Assembly (NCBI GenBank): GCA_013420905.1
Contig: JAAXNY010000001.1
Coordinates: 3,162,001 to 3,226,000, forward strand
Origin: Collybia mongolica
Taxonomy: Eukaryota > Basidiomycota > Agaricomycetes > Agaricales > Clitocybaceae
Direction: 5' to 3'
DNA: 64,000 nucleotides
Shown: in pieces, positions 12,125-22,020 of the stretch
Numbering within the stretch: the first letter of the stretch is position 1
Layout of the letters: each line of letters begins with the position of its first letter
The notes under the pieces: generated by a model
The model's input: only the letters and a program-made list of their open reading frames with translations
What the model was told of the DNA's origin: nothing
Databases searched by the model: none
Position numbers and translations under genes: made by a program

Positions 12125-13033
12125 CTACTCCTCCTTCTTCGCTCCAACCCGTTTCTCGGCCTCAGCGATAGACGCGCTGTCGGTCTGGGGGCCGGTGGGA
12201 GCGGCTGAGAAGATTAAAAAATGGTTAGTGTTGATTTTCTAGGTGGATATGACGCGATGCCAACCTCCAAACATGCCAGGAGTCTTGAATGGTCTCTGGA
12301 GATCGCCAGTAGCGGGTTTTCCAAGAATATGAATGGCGACAAGTTTGGCGTCATAGAGATTTTTAAGACCCATAAGGGATTGGATGAAGAGGGGCTGCGT
12401 GTATTTGAGATAGAGGTGCATGAAACCCATCATGGCGACACCCATGTACACAGACCGCAGCTAATAGGGGAATATGTTGAGTTGATGATTGGATATACAG
12501 GAGAGAGAGAGAGAGACGGACGAGTTTAGACGTCTCGGCGAGGTCATAGTCGCGGACGGTGGTCGTGACAAGCGCGCCTGGCTCCGAGGACTGGTGGGTA
12601 GAATTAGCGGAGTGCGTGATCGGAAATATGTGGGACGCACAAAAGCACTAGGGGGTTCAACTGCACGGGAGGAGGATAGATGAGTGGTCAGAGGGTGGGG
12701 GGGGGGGTAGGGTGGATGCACGAACCGTATTTTAGGACCGTCTGGTCATTCTTGCGCTTGATCTGATTTGGACGGGTGAGTGATGATATGATTTCGAGTA
12801 GATTGGGTGGGAAACGTACGAGAAGAGAGGAGTAGTAGTAGATGGCGAGAACAATGACCTGCGCGGAGACGTATGCAATACGGACGTAGTTGAGGACGTC
12901 TGGGTCGTCAAAGGGAATTTTCCGTGCCACTGGAAAAGGGGAGAGTTAGATGGGGAGAAGAAGTAAGGAGGATAGAGGGATTACCTTGCATGGCGCCGAG
13001 GGAAATGACGAGATTCTGCATGCCAGAGTTCAT
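12125..13033 (-). CDS. SND3: SRP-independent targeting protein 3 (PHO88 family)
   Basis: Seven exons: 13033-12985, 12929-12820, 12762-12726, 12660-12641, 12590-12522, 12460-12265 and 12204-12125; 186 aa, the normal length. SND3/Pho88 is an ER membrane protein that helps deliver proteins with internal membrane helices through an SRP-independent route. Conserved blocks are KIPFDDPDVLNYVRIAYVS, the membrane segment around VIVLAIYYYSSLL, IKRKNDQTVLKY, TVRDYDLAETSKL, YMGVAMMGFMHLYLKYTQPL and LGKPATGDLQRPFKTPGMFG. Two donors are non-canonical beyond GT (GTTGGC, GTCCGT), but all phases close. The start is divergent from SLM1 by 146 bp. Confidence 0.95.
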
Positions 13034-13179
13034 GATTGGGGGTGTTGGAGAGAAAAAAGCGAATGCGTGACGTGTCGCGAAAGAGAATATTTACGGGTAT
13101 TTTGATGATGTCATAAATAAATAAAAAGATAATAAGTTAGATTGCGGAGTGAGTTTGAAACCAAGACTTGGCTGCTGCG
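13034..13179. promoter_or_regulatory. Bidirectional promoter, SND3 / SLM1-like gene
   Basis: 146 bp between divergent starts, including an AT-rich stretch (ATAAATAAATAAAAAGATAA) near 13110-13130. Confidence 0.4.
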
Positions 13180-15093
13180 ATGAACCAGGACAGTTCTCAT
13201 TCAGTTTCGAGGGCAACCTCCATTTCCCGCGCCAGCAAACAGGCATCCACCTCTTCTCGCAATCAGTCTCTCATCAAGAAAAACATCGCTCCTCAAGACC
13301 TCCGTCCTTCAGATATCCTCATCGAGCGCTTCGTCGCCTGGAAGGCCATCGTCAAACAGCTCATAGCCTACTTTGAGGGCATCGCAGACATCGAGAACAA
13401 CACCGCAAAGGAGCTCACCCGTCTCGGCGCTGTCATCCAAGTTCCTTTCCGCTCAGGCAACCAGTTCCTTGGCGAGGGCGGTCTTCAGGATGTCTACTAT
13501 GGAATCCGAGACAAGACCCGCGTCATCGCAGACCAGCACGCAAATCTCGGACGAACCATCGACAGCTCAATCGTTCAGCATCTCCAGAAACTCAGGACCG
13601 AAATTAAAGCACATATAAAGGTTTCCTTCACCTTTGTTCTCATTCCAACTCACTGACTCAACCACCACAGAACGTACAAAACGATACAGGAAAACTCGCA
13701 ACCAGTGTCGCAAAGGAGCGCGAACTCTCCGCCAAGCTCATCTCTGATCTCTCCAGCAACATATCTCATTTCAAAAACACTCCCATGTCCGTCACCAGCA
13801 AATCAGATCCATACGTCGCAAATGCCGCCGTCACTCGTCAACTCCAGAAACAAGTTCACGAGGAGAACCTTTTGCAAAAGTCCATCATCATCATGCAGCA
13901 AAACTCGGCACATTTCGAAGAGGGCATCGTCCGCTCCCTCCAATCCGCCTGGCAGACCTTTGACGAATGGCAGTCCCGCGCCTCCATCTCCACACAAGAC
14001 ACTTTCCGCAGCCTTTCGACTCATATTGCCTCTCTTGCCCCCGACCGTGAGTGGATCTCCTTCTCAGCCCGTTCCGACCACCTCCTCCACCCCGATACTC
14101 CCCTCCGCGACCCTCAGAACATACACTACCCTTCCAAGGACGACCCTTCCGTTGTCCCTGTACACACTGGCCTCTTGGAGCGCAAGAAACGCTTCACCCG
14201 CTCCTATCGCGAAAGCTACTTTATTCTCACCCCTGCAGGTTTCCTTCACGAATACTCCACCTCTGATCCGACCACCAACGGTGGTCAGACGCCCATGTTC
14301 AGTCTCTTCCTTCCAGCATGTACCCTTGGCCCTCCCTCCTCCGGCTTTGCACGTTCCCACAAATTTCACATCGAGGGTAGGAAAGATGGTACAGGCACCA
14401 CCAAGACAGGTTCATTCAAAGTCCTGCGCAGCGGACAGCATGCTTGGAGTTTCAGGGCCAGGAGCAGAGAAGATATGATGGAGTGGTGGAATGACATCAG
14501 GATGCTGTGCGCCAGATACCTCGTGGCCAGTGAGCAGATGGAGAGGAGTGGTCCCGTCGAAGCCGCCGTCCGGTCTGCCGGGTATGTTAGCGAGGATGAG
14601 GACGAAATCGACGAAGACGAAGGAAGCAGCGTCGAAGAGGAGGAGGAAGAGGCGGGTGAAGATGAGGATGGGGAGGAGATATACGAGGAAGCCGAGGACG
14701 TTCACCCGCCCAGCTATACCCACCCGGAGAAGCACCCCGGTGTCGAGATTGGGCCCAATGGTTATGCCGTGCGTAGTATGCCCCAAGCGAATACTACCCT
14801 GTATTGATTTCATATATTTCCAGATCGAAAAGAAGCCCGGCCAAGGGCACCCAAACGCAGTCAACGATCAAACAGACCCCGACGCAGCTCACATCTCCCG
14901 CAGAGCAAGCCGCCGTCAGCAGGAAAAGGCACCTGAGGGTCGCTCACCCCACGTCAACGGTGACGTACATGGGACCACACATATGGGGAATGGCAACATC
15001 AACCCGAGTAGCGATGTCCCCGATGCAGCAAGACATGGAACCCCATCGCCTGGCCCTGCGCCCGTGGAAAGTAAATTTACGGAGGGCTTATGA
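13180..15093 (+). CDS. SLM1-like BAR/PH domain protein
   Basis: Three exons: 13180-13620, 13671-14768 and 14824-15093; introns 50 and 55 nt; 602 aa. Slm1/Slm2 bind PI(4,5)P2 at the plasma membrane and act with TORC2 and eisosomes. An F-BAR-like helical region spans about residues 40-290 (ERFVAWKAIVKQLIAYFEGI, NTAKELTRLGAVI). A PH domain at about 308-428 runs from VHTGLLERKKRFTRSYRESY to the terminal helix SREDMMEWWNDIRML. A very acidic stretch (residues about 450-490) follows, then a Lys/Arg-rich C-terminal tail. The second intron is chosen because GCC|GTGCGT restores frame into IEKKPGQGHP; without it the protein ends at 14807. Downstream the same frame stays open after the TGA at 15091-15093. 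Confidence 0.85.
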
Positions 15094-15342
15094 ACCTTGG
15101 CGCCCGACGATGCCCGTCTTGTCAATTACGATGGCGATGGCGAGCTTAACATGTTTGAACAAGATCTGCCCGGGGGGTCCAGCCCCGACAAGGGTTCTAT
15201 CACCCAGCGGACCTATCTCTACATTCTCCTCCTTCTCTTTTTCGTGAGTTTCCTCTCAGCTAGTATGTTTTTCCGTGAACATTTCGTGGCCTATGTTACA
15301 TATCTGCGTCTGCACCTCCCGAGCGCCGGGAGGTGGTTGTAA
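15094..15342 (+). CDS. In-frame ORF with transmembrane helix after SLM1 stop
   Basis: This 82-codon extension lies in the same frame as the SLM1-like gene and begins right after its TGA. The first in-frame ATG is at 15150. It reads DDARLVNYDGDGELNMFEQD, then a strongly hydrophobic helix YLYILLLLFFVSFLSASMFF, and ends at 15342. It could be a separate tail-anchored small protein, the product of an alternative splice that removes the TGA, or a readthrough extension. I found no splice pair in phase that joins it to the gene. Coding status unproven. Confidence 0.4.
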   Translation, partial: TLAPDDARLVNYDGDGELNMFEQDLPGGSSPDKGSITQRTYLYILLLLFFVSFLSASMFFREHFVAYVTYLRLHLPSAGRWL

Positions 15343-15826
15343 TTGTAAAGTTTGCTGGTATCTGAACTCTCCATCGACATTAATTACGTGACATTTTCTG
15401 TGTATATTTCCGAGTTGTACTTTATTTTTTGATGGGTATCCGTCCACAAAAGATGAATAATGTTTCAGCAACCTATGTACATCTGGTATAAATCCAATAA
15501 GCATGCAAGTTGACCTTCTGATGATCAATCCAAATCCAAGGAATGAATAATGATGAGATAATACTGGTATAGTAATGATGGTGAGCAAGAAGCGAATATG
15601 GGCAGGGAATAGAACGAAGGTGGGGGGGGGAAAGGAGTGGCTTCGAGAATTCTCTAAAGGAGTAAACTACGAAAGGGAGTATGGCACGAATTTAAAATTA
15701 TCACGGGCGAAGATGAACTGCTACGAGTAGGTATAACTGGTGGTTGATGTTGATACGAACAACTAAACAAACGAAAGAAGAAACTGTGGCACATCCATGG
15801 TCAAGTAGAAACATGATCCCATTTGA
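15343..15826. other. Intergenic, convergent 3' regions
   Basis: A 484-bp gap between convergent genes, with homopolymer G at about 15619-15627. Nothing else recognised. Confidence 0.4.
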
Positions 15827-18800
15827 TTACAGGGCAATAGGTGCCCCCCTGGCGGTTGTGGTCGACTTTGTGGTAGAAGGTAGCCTCATCCTGCTTGTGG
15901 ACGAATACGAGCTCGTGCTTCGATAAACCATTCCTGTACCAGTCCTCGGTTTCGGTTTGGGGCTGGCTCCAGGAGTCCCAGGGGGTGATACCGGTGAGGG
16001 TACACTCGACGTCGAGTTCGAGTAGTACGAGTTACCAGAGAGCCCACCACTGCTAAGACCCCCCGGTACAGACTTGGACGGGGTCAGGAGAGGTGAACGT
16101 GGGCCAGCACCCCCGCTTAAATACGAGACGGAGGGTACAGGAACAGCAGGTCTGTCTCCTCGTTGTCCTATACTGGACTGGACAAGCCGAAGCGGACGGG
16201 GCGTGCTCATCAAGGAGGGCTTGGCAATGGTGGTTGGCAAAGGCGGCGGCGGCATCGTGGGAGGGCTCGAGTTCGGTGGTTTGTGCGACGCAGAAGAAGA
16301 TGATGCCGATGAGTACGCCCGCGATCGGGGAATCTGCTGAGTTCCGTTTCTAGCCTGCCAGCCCAATGTGGATGACGACGCAGGCGACCGTTTCAGCGAC
16401 GGTGGCAAGGGGGGCAGGGACTTTTCCTTGTCAACTTTCCTCGTGATGTTGACAGCGGAAAAGTCAGGGGAGGGGTGATCGTCGCGGGGTGTAATGGGGA
16501 GAGGGATGCTCAGTGTCGAAGCTGTCGACGGTGTGTTGACAACATCATCAGTCTTGCCGCTCGAGTGATGATACACTGGCATGTTCGGATTCGGCGCCCG
16601 GGACGCTACCGTGGTGGGTTCATCATACTCATGCTCGTGTTCTGGAATGCTAACCTCAAGGGAGAAGTGGGACCCAGCACTGCTGGTGCTCGCGCGCCCA
16701 TTAGCACTTCCGCCTTTCGACTTTCCCCCTGGCCGTTTCTGCCATGCCGTAGGCGGCAGAGACGAGCGCGAACCAGAGGATGAGGACAACGAAAGCGTCT
16801 TGGGCGTGTGAGGCTGATAGCCGGTGTCTCGCTTTTTGTGGGGGAGCGACGAAGACGACCACTCGCCACTGATGGTGGGGTATTGGCCGAACTCGTCCAT
16901 CTCATCGAAGCCATCATCGTCAAAGTAGTGGCGGTCCTCTGTGAGGGTACCAGAGCTATATGACCGAGAAAGGGGGTGAACGCGGGAGGACGGGCGGGAG
17001 GAATACGAATGCGAGGTGGAGTGAGAGTACGAGGAATGCATGGAAGAGACGGAGGAGTTACGGGAGAGATTGAGGGAGGAGATACGCCGTGTGAGGGGGG
17101 AGGGCGCATCTTCGTCTTCGCTGTAAGAAAGAAGTTAGCATGGTGAAACACGCATGAAACAGACAAAAAAGCGGTCCGATGATGAAGGACAAGAAAGTAA
17201 TAGATCAGACGAGATGCGGTTATTTTATAGGCTGGGCACCGCGGTAACGATACTGCCCAGGGTCAGTCGACGCGCAACGTTCAGGGAACAAAATAAGATG
17301 AAATAAAGATAGCGCCGAGAGAAAACGTGGAAGGAGGTATAAAGACTAGCACAAACCTATCACTCCACCCTAACCCAGTTGTCAGTCCAATGCCGCCTCT
17401 TAAGAGTCTCCCATCGCGATGACGTGTCCGCCGCATGGGTGTGTCTCGCGTGTCCTTCGCGAGCCCGTTCGTCATGGCTGAATGGTTGGAAGCTAGAAAC
17501 GGGCGTTAGACAGAACGTTAAGGTAAGGGAGCAAGGAAGCCTACCAAGCGAGATGACGCTGTCTGGCCTAGGGCCTGCCTCTTGACTCTGGGGAAGGAGT
17601 TTTGAATGGGGCGAGAGTAGACCATGGCGAAGCATGAGGTGCCTGTGAGTGCGTTTAATGAGGATCTCCAAGTGAGAAGCCAAAAAACAAAAACCTACGG
17701 TAGCGGTGTGTGCAAATCCAAGCTCGAGTCCGAATCGCTCCCGCCGCCTTCCAACTGAATCTCCAAGTCACGGGCTCTGCGTTCCCTCTCCATGGCTCTC
17801 CTTTTGGCATGATGCCTGTCGTCTCCATTGTCCATCGTGTGATGCGCATCCGTATCAAACGATTTGCCAACATCGATAGGTTTGCCAAACTCGTCGTGCT
17901 CAATCCATGACCGCGCGTCGTCGTTGTCGTCGTCGTCATTATCATCACCACCGTGGTCGTCTAACAAGTCTTGTCGAGGTCGGTTAGATTGGTCGGACTT
18001 GCGGGGCTTGCGCAGCTGGGAGTCGACGGTACCGGTGCTGACGCTCGAGACAATACCTTCGCTAGCGCGGCGCTGGATGCTTGGAGTGGACTTGGAGAGC
18101 GAGCCCACACGGGATCGGGGATCAGGGAGTGAGTCAACGCGAGGGCGGTCAGAGGCAAGGCGGCTAGAGCTGCGGTCGCGTACCGACATGGAGGTAGAGG
18201 GACGGGAGGTACTGCTTGTACGTCGTCGGGTGGGCCGGGGGGTAGTGGAGAGGATAGTTGTGATGTCCGGACTGGAGGAACGGTCGGGCGAGGTGGGTGT
18301 TGTGGGAAACGCGTTTGCGGAGGGCAAGGGTGGGAGAGCGGTTGTGGGAGGTGGGCTGACCCCTATTTCGAGCTTAGATTGGCTTCGACTACGTAGCATC
18401 TGCCTGTGAGATTCACTCGTAGAGCGAGAGGTACGGAACTGGAGATGGAGAGTCTGAGGGTCAATGGGGTCTGCCAAGGAGGGCTCATTGGGGCGGTGCT
18501 TGGAGACACCTGAACGCGGTCGTGCAGCAGGGAGATCAGCCAGGATCTCTGAATCGCGTTCGTTATCATCGTCGTCGTCGTCGTCGTCATTGAGCATGAG
18601 GTCGCGCATGTCAATGGAGGAAATAGATTCATTGGCCTGATGGGTACGGGTGAAAGAGGTCGACTTTGGGGAGTGGGTAAAGCGCGTGAGAACTTGCTCG
18701 TCCTCGTCGTTGTCAGAAAGGGGTGGCATGGGGGAGATGGACATGCGTGTAAGGTCCTCAAGTGTGAGGTCATGGTGAGCGTGGATAGAAAAGGCAATGG

Positions 18801-19173
18801 AGGGGGCGTTGTAGGAGAGAGAAGTAGGACTGCGAGGGGGTGGGGAGGCGGTGGACGGTGGCCTGCTGGCTATGCTAATGCGGGGAGGAGAGGGAGTGGA
18901 AGAGAGCCCGCTGGGAGAATGAAGAGAGGAGGAGAGGAGGATAAGAGAGTCATGGGGAGATATGCGAGATGGACCAGGGACAGGAGGCAGGGGCGCTGAG
19001 GGAGGACGGGAAGGAGGCGGGTTGGGCGTAGTTGGCGTTGGAGGAATGTGCGTAGGCGGACTGGGGAAAGAGCCTATGAGGATGGGATCAAGTGGCCGTT
19101 TCTGTCGAGACATGGAGGGAACAGGCGAAGGAGAAACTGGGAAATCTCGGGAATCTTCAACGATGGCGGCCAT
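15827..19173 (-). CDS. 1000-residue Ser/Pro-rich low-complexity protein
   Basis: Four exons: 19173-17699, 17642-17545, 17492-17357 and 17120-15827; introns 56, 52 and 236 nt; all phases close to give exactly 1000 aa. No domain is recognised. The N-terminal half is Pro/Ser-rich with a poly-Asp run near residues 195-203. The middle has a likely conserved core: EHDEFGKPIDVGKSF, then HTPLPHLMLRHGLLSPHSKL across intron 1, then RDGRLLRGGIGLTTGLGWSD joined across intron 3 to SEDEDAPSPLTRRISSLNL. The C-terminal half is Ser-rich and basic. Taken separately, exons 1 and 4 look like two genes; the in-phase joints argue for one. It may be a cytoskeletal or polarity scaffold, but that is a guess. Confidence 0.7.
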
Positions 19174-20745
19174 GATATTCTCTATCTTTAAAAGCTAACG
19201 ACCGGGCGCAGTGGGAACCGCAAATTTGTAAAAAAAAAGAATGAAAAGGTTTACGCCATTTGGCGGTGGAAAAAGTGAATCCCAGCTCGGAGTCTATTAT
19301 ATTTGATCCCGTCACCTTGAAATTACTTTCTTGTACACTTTACGTTTTCCTGTTGGTACTCTCACTGATACTTGCAGCTTCACGTTTTCCTGTTAATACG
19401 GGTTGGTACTCCTACTACTACTCCTTTATTCTTGACTGCATCCTTTCTGCTCCCACTCCACCTCCATAACAATCACCACGTGGACCACAAGAAGCCGCAA
19501 TTACTCGGAGACGTGTGCTGCCTTCCGATTCTTTTGTTCCACCATGTCATGGTCCTACCGCACTTGTCCATCCCTATGTACATACTCCCGCCAAAGTCGG
19601 ATGGTGCTGAGGCACGAATCACCTCTTTCCATTTCTCCGTCATCAACGCTGCCCAACTACGTACACTGGGAGGTCCTATATGCCACAGCTCCCCGTACTC
19701 TGGCCCCTAAAGTCATCCTGGGCCTCCTCCCCCCTGCGAGCACTGGCCTCCGTTCGAATTCGACGACCATAGATTTTGCTCGGCGCTAACGTTCGCTCGC
19801 TGATAGTCTCCTTGCGTTTGCTGCTACTCCGATGCGAAGCGAACTACACTACGAGCTTGGTATTCGCGAGAGCATGTGTGCCGACACTACGATCTGATGG
19901 TCTAAAATAGATCCTCATTGCTGCCCGACATGCCTACTAACACCTAATCACTAACACCAGCTTCTCAGATCCTTCGCTTCCAAGTCCAGATCGGGATGGA
20001 TCCCTATTCTCACACATCCCCACACCTCACTCAAGGCAGCCCTTTAGCGAACAACAGTCCATCTCAAAGGTATCACCACTCTATGTATCAAGTTGTTGCG
20101 CAGAGGTTTAACAGTCATTTTATAGCATACAATTGGTCCTAGTAATGGATCATTACATACATACTTCATCCCTTGGGTGTAATAGAGTCGGGTTCCTCAC
20201 TTGATAGCTGCCTTCTACGCGCCACGTACTCATTGACCGAAAAAAGGCACCCCTTTGCGTCTCAAGTCTCGGATCCCATGTACAAGGAGCAGCTGATCTG
20301 CCCAATCTATGGAGCAGCCTTACTATCAGGTCGTCTCCGAATTCGGATGTCTATCGGAAGAAATTCGCAAAGGCTTTGAATTGGATTGGGTTGTGCTAAT
20401 TTTATCCCACTAATTGCCGTCAGACAAGAGGTATTCCTACTATGCAAGCCGTTCGCGCCAATACGAGCATCCCATCCGGGCTATGCCTGTCTATGCCTCA
20501 TAGACTTACTCACTAACCGTCAACCGCTCAAAAACACCATTCTCTTCACTACCGGATTCACTTTTTATATCACGGAGTACTCGCACATGTGCACCTTCCA
20601 CACCCACGACATGTCCTTACACGCACGGGAGTACTTCGCCAGTCTGGTTGGCCTATTAATATTCCTTGAGGGTTCGATTTTGCCGACTGTGAACTATATA
20701 AAGATCCCTTCTCCACCCTTCAACGCGCCTCATAAACCAAACATC
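19174..20745. other. 1.6-kb intergenic region, GH12 upstream region
   Basis: No gene recognised. An 81-codon + strand ORF at 19544-19789 has no familiar motif. The stretch from about 20160 to 20745 is the likely GH12 promoter. Confidence 0.4.
20693..20702 (+). promoter_or_regulatory. TATA box of GH12 gene
   Basis: CTATATAAAG lies about 45-53 bp upstream of the GH12 start codon, the correct spacing for a TATA element with a short leader. Secreted cellulase genes often have strong TATA promoters. Confidence 0.5.
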
Positions 20746-21927
20746 ATGTTTTTTCAGGTCGTTGTCGTTTCGGCTCTTCTCACATTATCATCTGCCCAGA
20801 CAATATCTGGACCCACTGATTGTCTTCCCGCAGGGGGATATACGCTTTGTCAAAACCTTTGGGGAGCCAGTCAGTGCTGTATTACCAACTTGCAGACTTG
20901 TTCATTCATCCTTCTCCAGAGTCTGGCGTTGGGTCACAGTCGTCGACACTGATCAGAGGCTCTTCAGCTAGCGTATCGTGGTCTACAAACTATTCATGGG
21001 CAAACAACCCGAATAGCGTTAAAAGCTGTATGTCCCGCCTTAAAGACCCAGGCGTCTTCATTTCACTCAACTCCTCGATATTGTCCTTCGTAGATGCCAA
21101 TGTGGTCTCGAACACGGCGAAAGGAGTCCAAGTGAATATTAGCAGTATGATCCTAATGTTGATCTGAGGGCTAATCAACTCCCCACACCGACCAGTTGAA
21201 AAGTGTTCTTTCAGCACCAACAGGGTGGTCATGGAATTATCAATCCCAATCCTCAGGAATACGTGCTGATGTCGCGTGAGTATGCCACCAAGTCAAAATA
21301 CACCTTACTGAGCCCCATTCTAGGTATGATATCTGGACAGGTGTACCGTCATCGGGAAACCCTGCATCTTCTGCATCCTCATATGAGATGTGAGCTAGCC
21401 TAGCTAATGTTGCTTCCTCAACAAAACTGAATTGCTACAGCATGATCTGGCTGTCTGGCTTGGGGGGGTTTGTCATATATTTTACTCACAACTGACACAA
21501 TCAATAACCTTTGACGCCAAAGAATTCAGCCAGTCGGTTCACAGGTGACGTCTGGAATTTCCCTTGCGGGGCACACCTGGAATCTTTGGAGGGGACCCAA
21601 CCAGAACTGGCAAGTTTTATCCTTCGTCAGTGCCGGTGGAGAGATCAAGGATTTCAACGTGGACCTCAATGAGTTCTTCAGTATGCTATATTCTTTTGAG
21701 CGTCGTTACACCTGAATTCAGAAAACATTCTTCCCTAGAATATATCATTGCTAACCAGGGCGTTTCCTCGTCACAGGTGAGAAGTCTTTGTTTTCCTACA
21801 ACATCACTCTTGACTCATGAAAATGTTCACATAGTATATTCAATCAATCCAGGCGGGAACGGAGCCTTTCGTTGGTGTCGCTAATCTCGTAACATCGAAC
21901 TATACTGTAGCAATACAGAGAGCGTGA
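20746..21927 (+). CDS. Secreted GH12 endo-beta-glucanase / xyloglucanase
   Basis: Nine small exons: 20746-20869, 20920-21027, 21094-21144, 21215-21275, 21324-21389, 21441-21467, 21523-21680, 21739-21776 and 21835-21927; 241 aa. Glycoside hydrolase family 12 enzymes cut beta-1,4-glucan or xyloglucan in plant cell walls with retention of configuration. The signal peptide is MFFQVVVVSALLTLSSAQ. Family blocks are GGYTLCQNLWGA, SVSWSTNYSWANNPNSVKSY, the nucleophile Glu in SSYEIMIWLSGLGG, AGHTWNLWRGPNQNWQVLSF, and the acid/base Glu in QAGTEPFVG. Every exon joint is in phase and no lesion is seen. The gene is convergent with CSE1 with 93 bp between stops. Confidence 0.93.
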
Positions 21928-22020
21928 GGACGGCGGTCAAATCGTGTAAATCATGAACCATATTGCGAAGCGACGAAATATATGTCTCTATATCCTACAT
22001 CATAGCAGACTTTTCAAGCT

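Noticed and set aside
14804..15247. 147-codon + ORF overlapping the SLM1 tail
   Set aside because: It is in another frame, low in complexity, and lies over an exon supported by splice phase.
17281..17683. Separate small genes between the two large minus-strand ORFs
   Set aside because: The pieces join in phase as exons 2 and 3 of the 1000-residue gene.
19260..19789. Short + strand ORFs upstream of GH12
   Set aside because: No motif, no convincing splice structure, and no codon bias visible by eye; left as intergenic.
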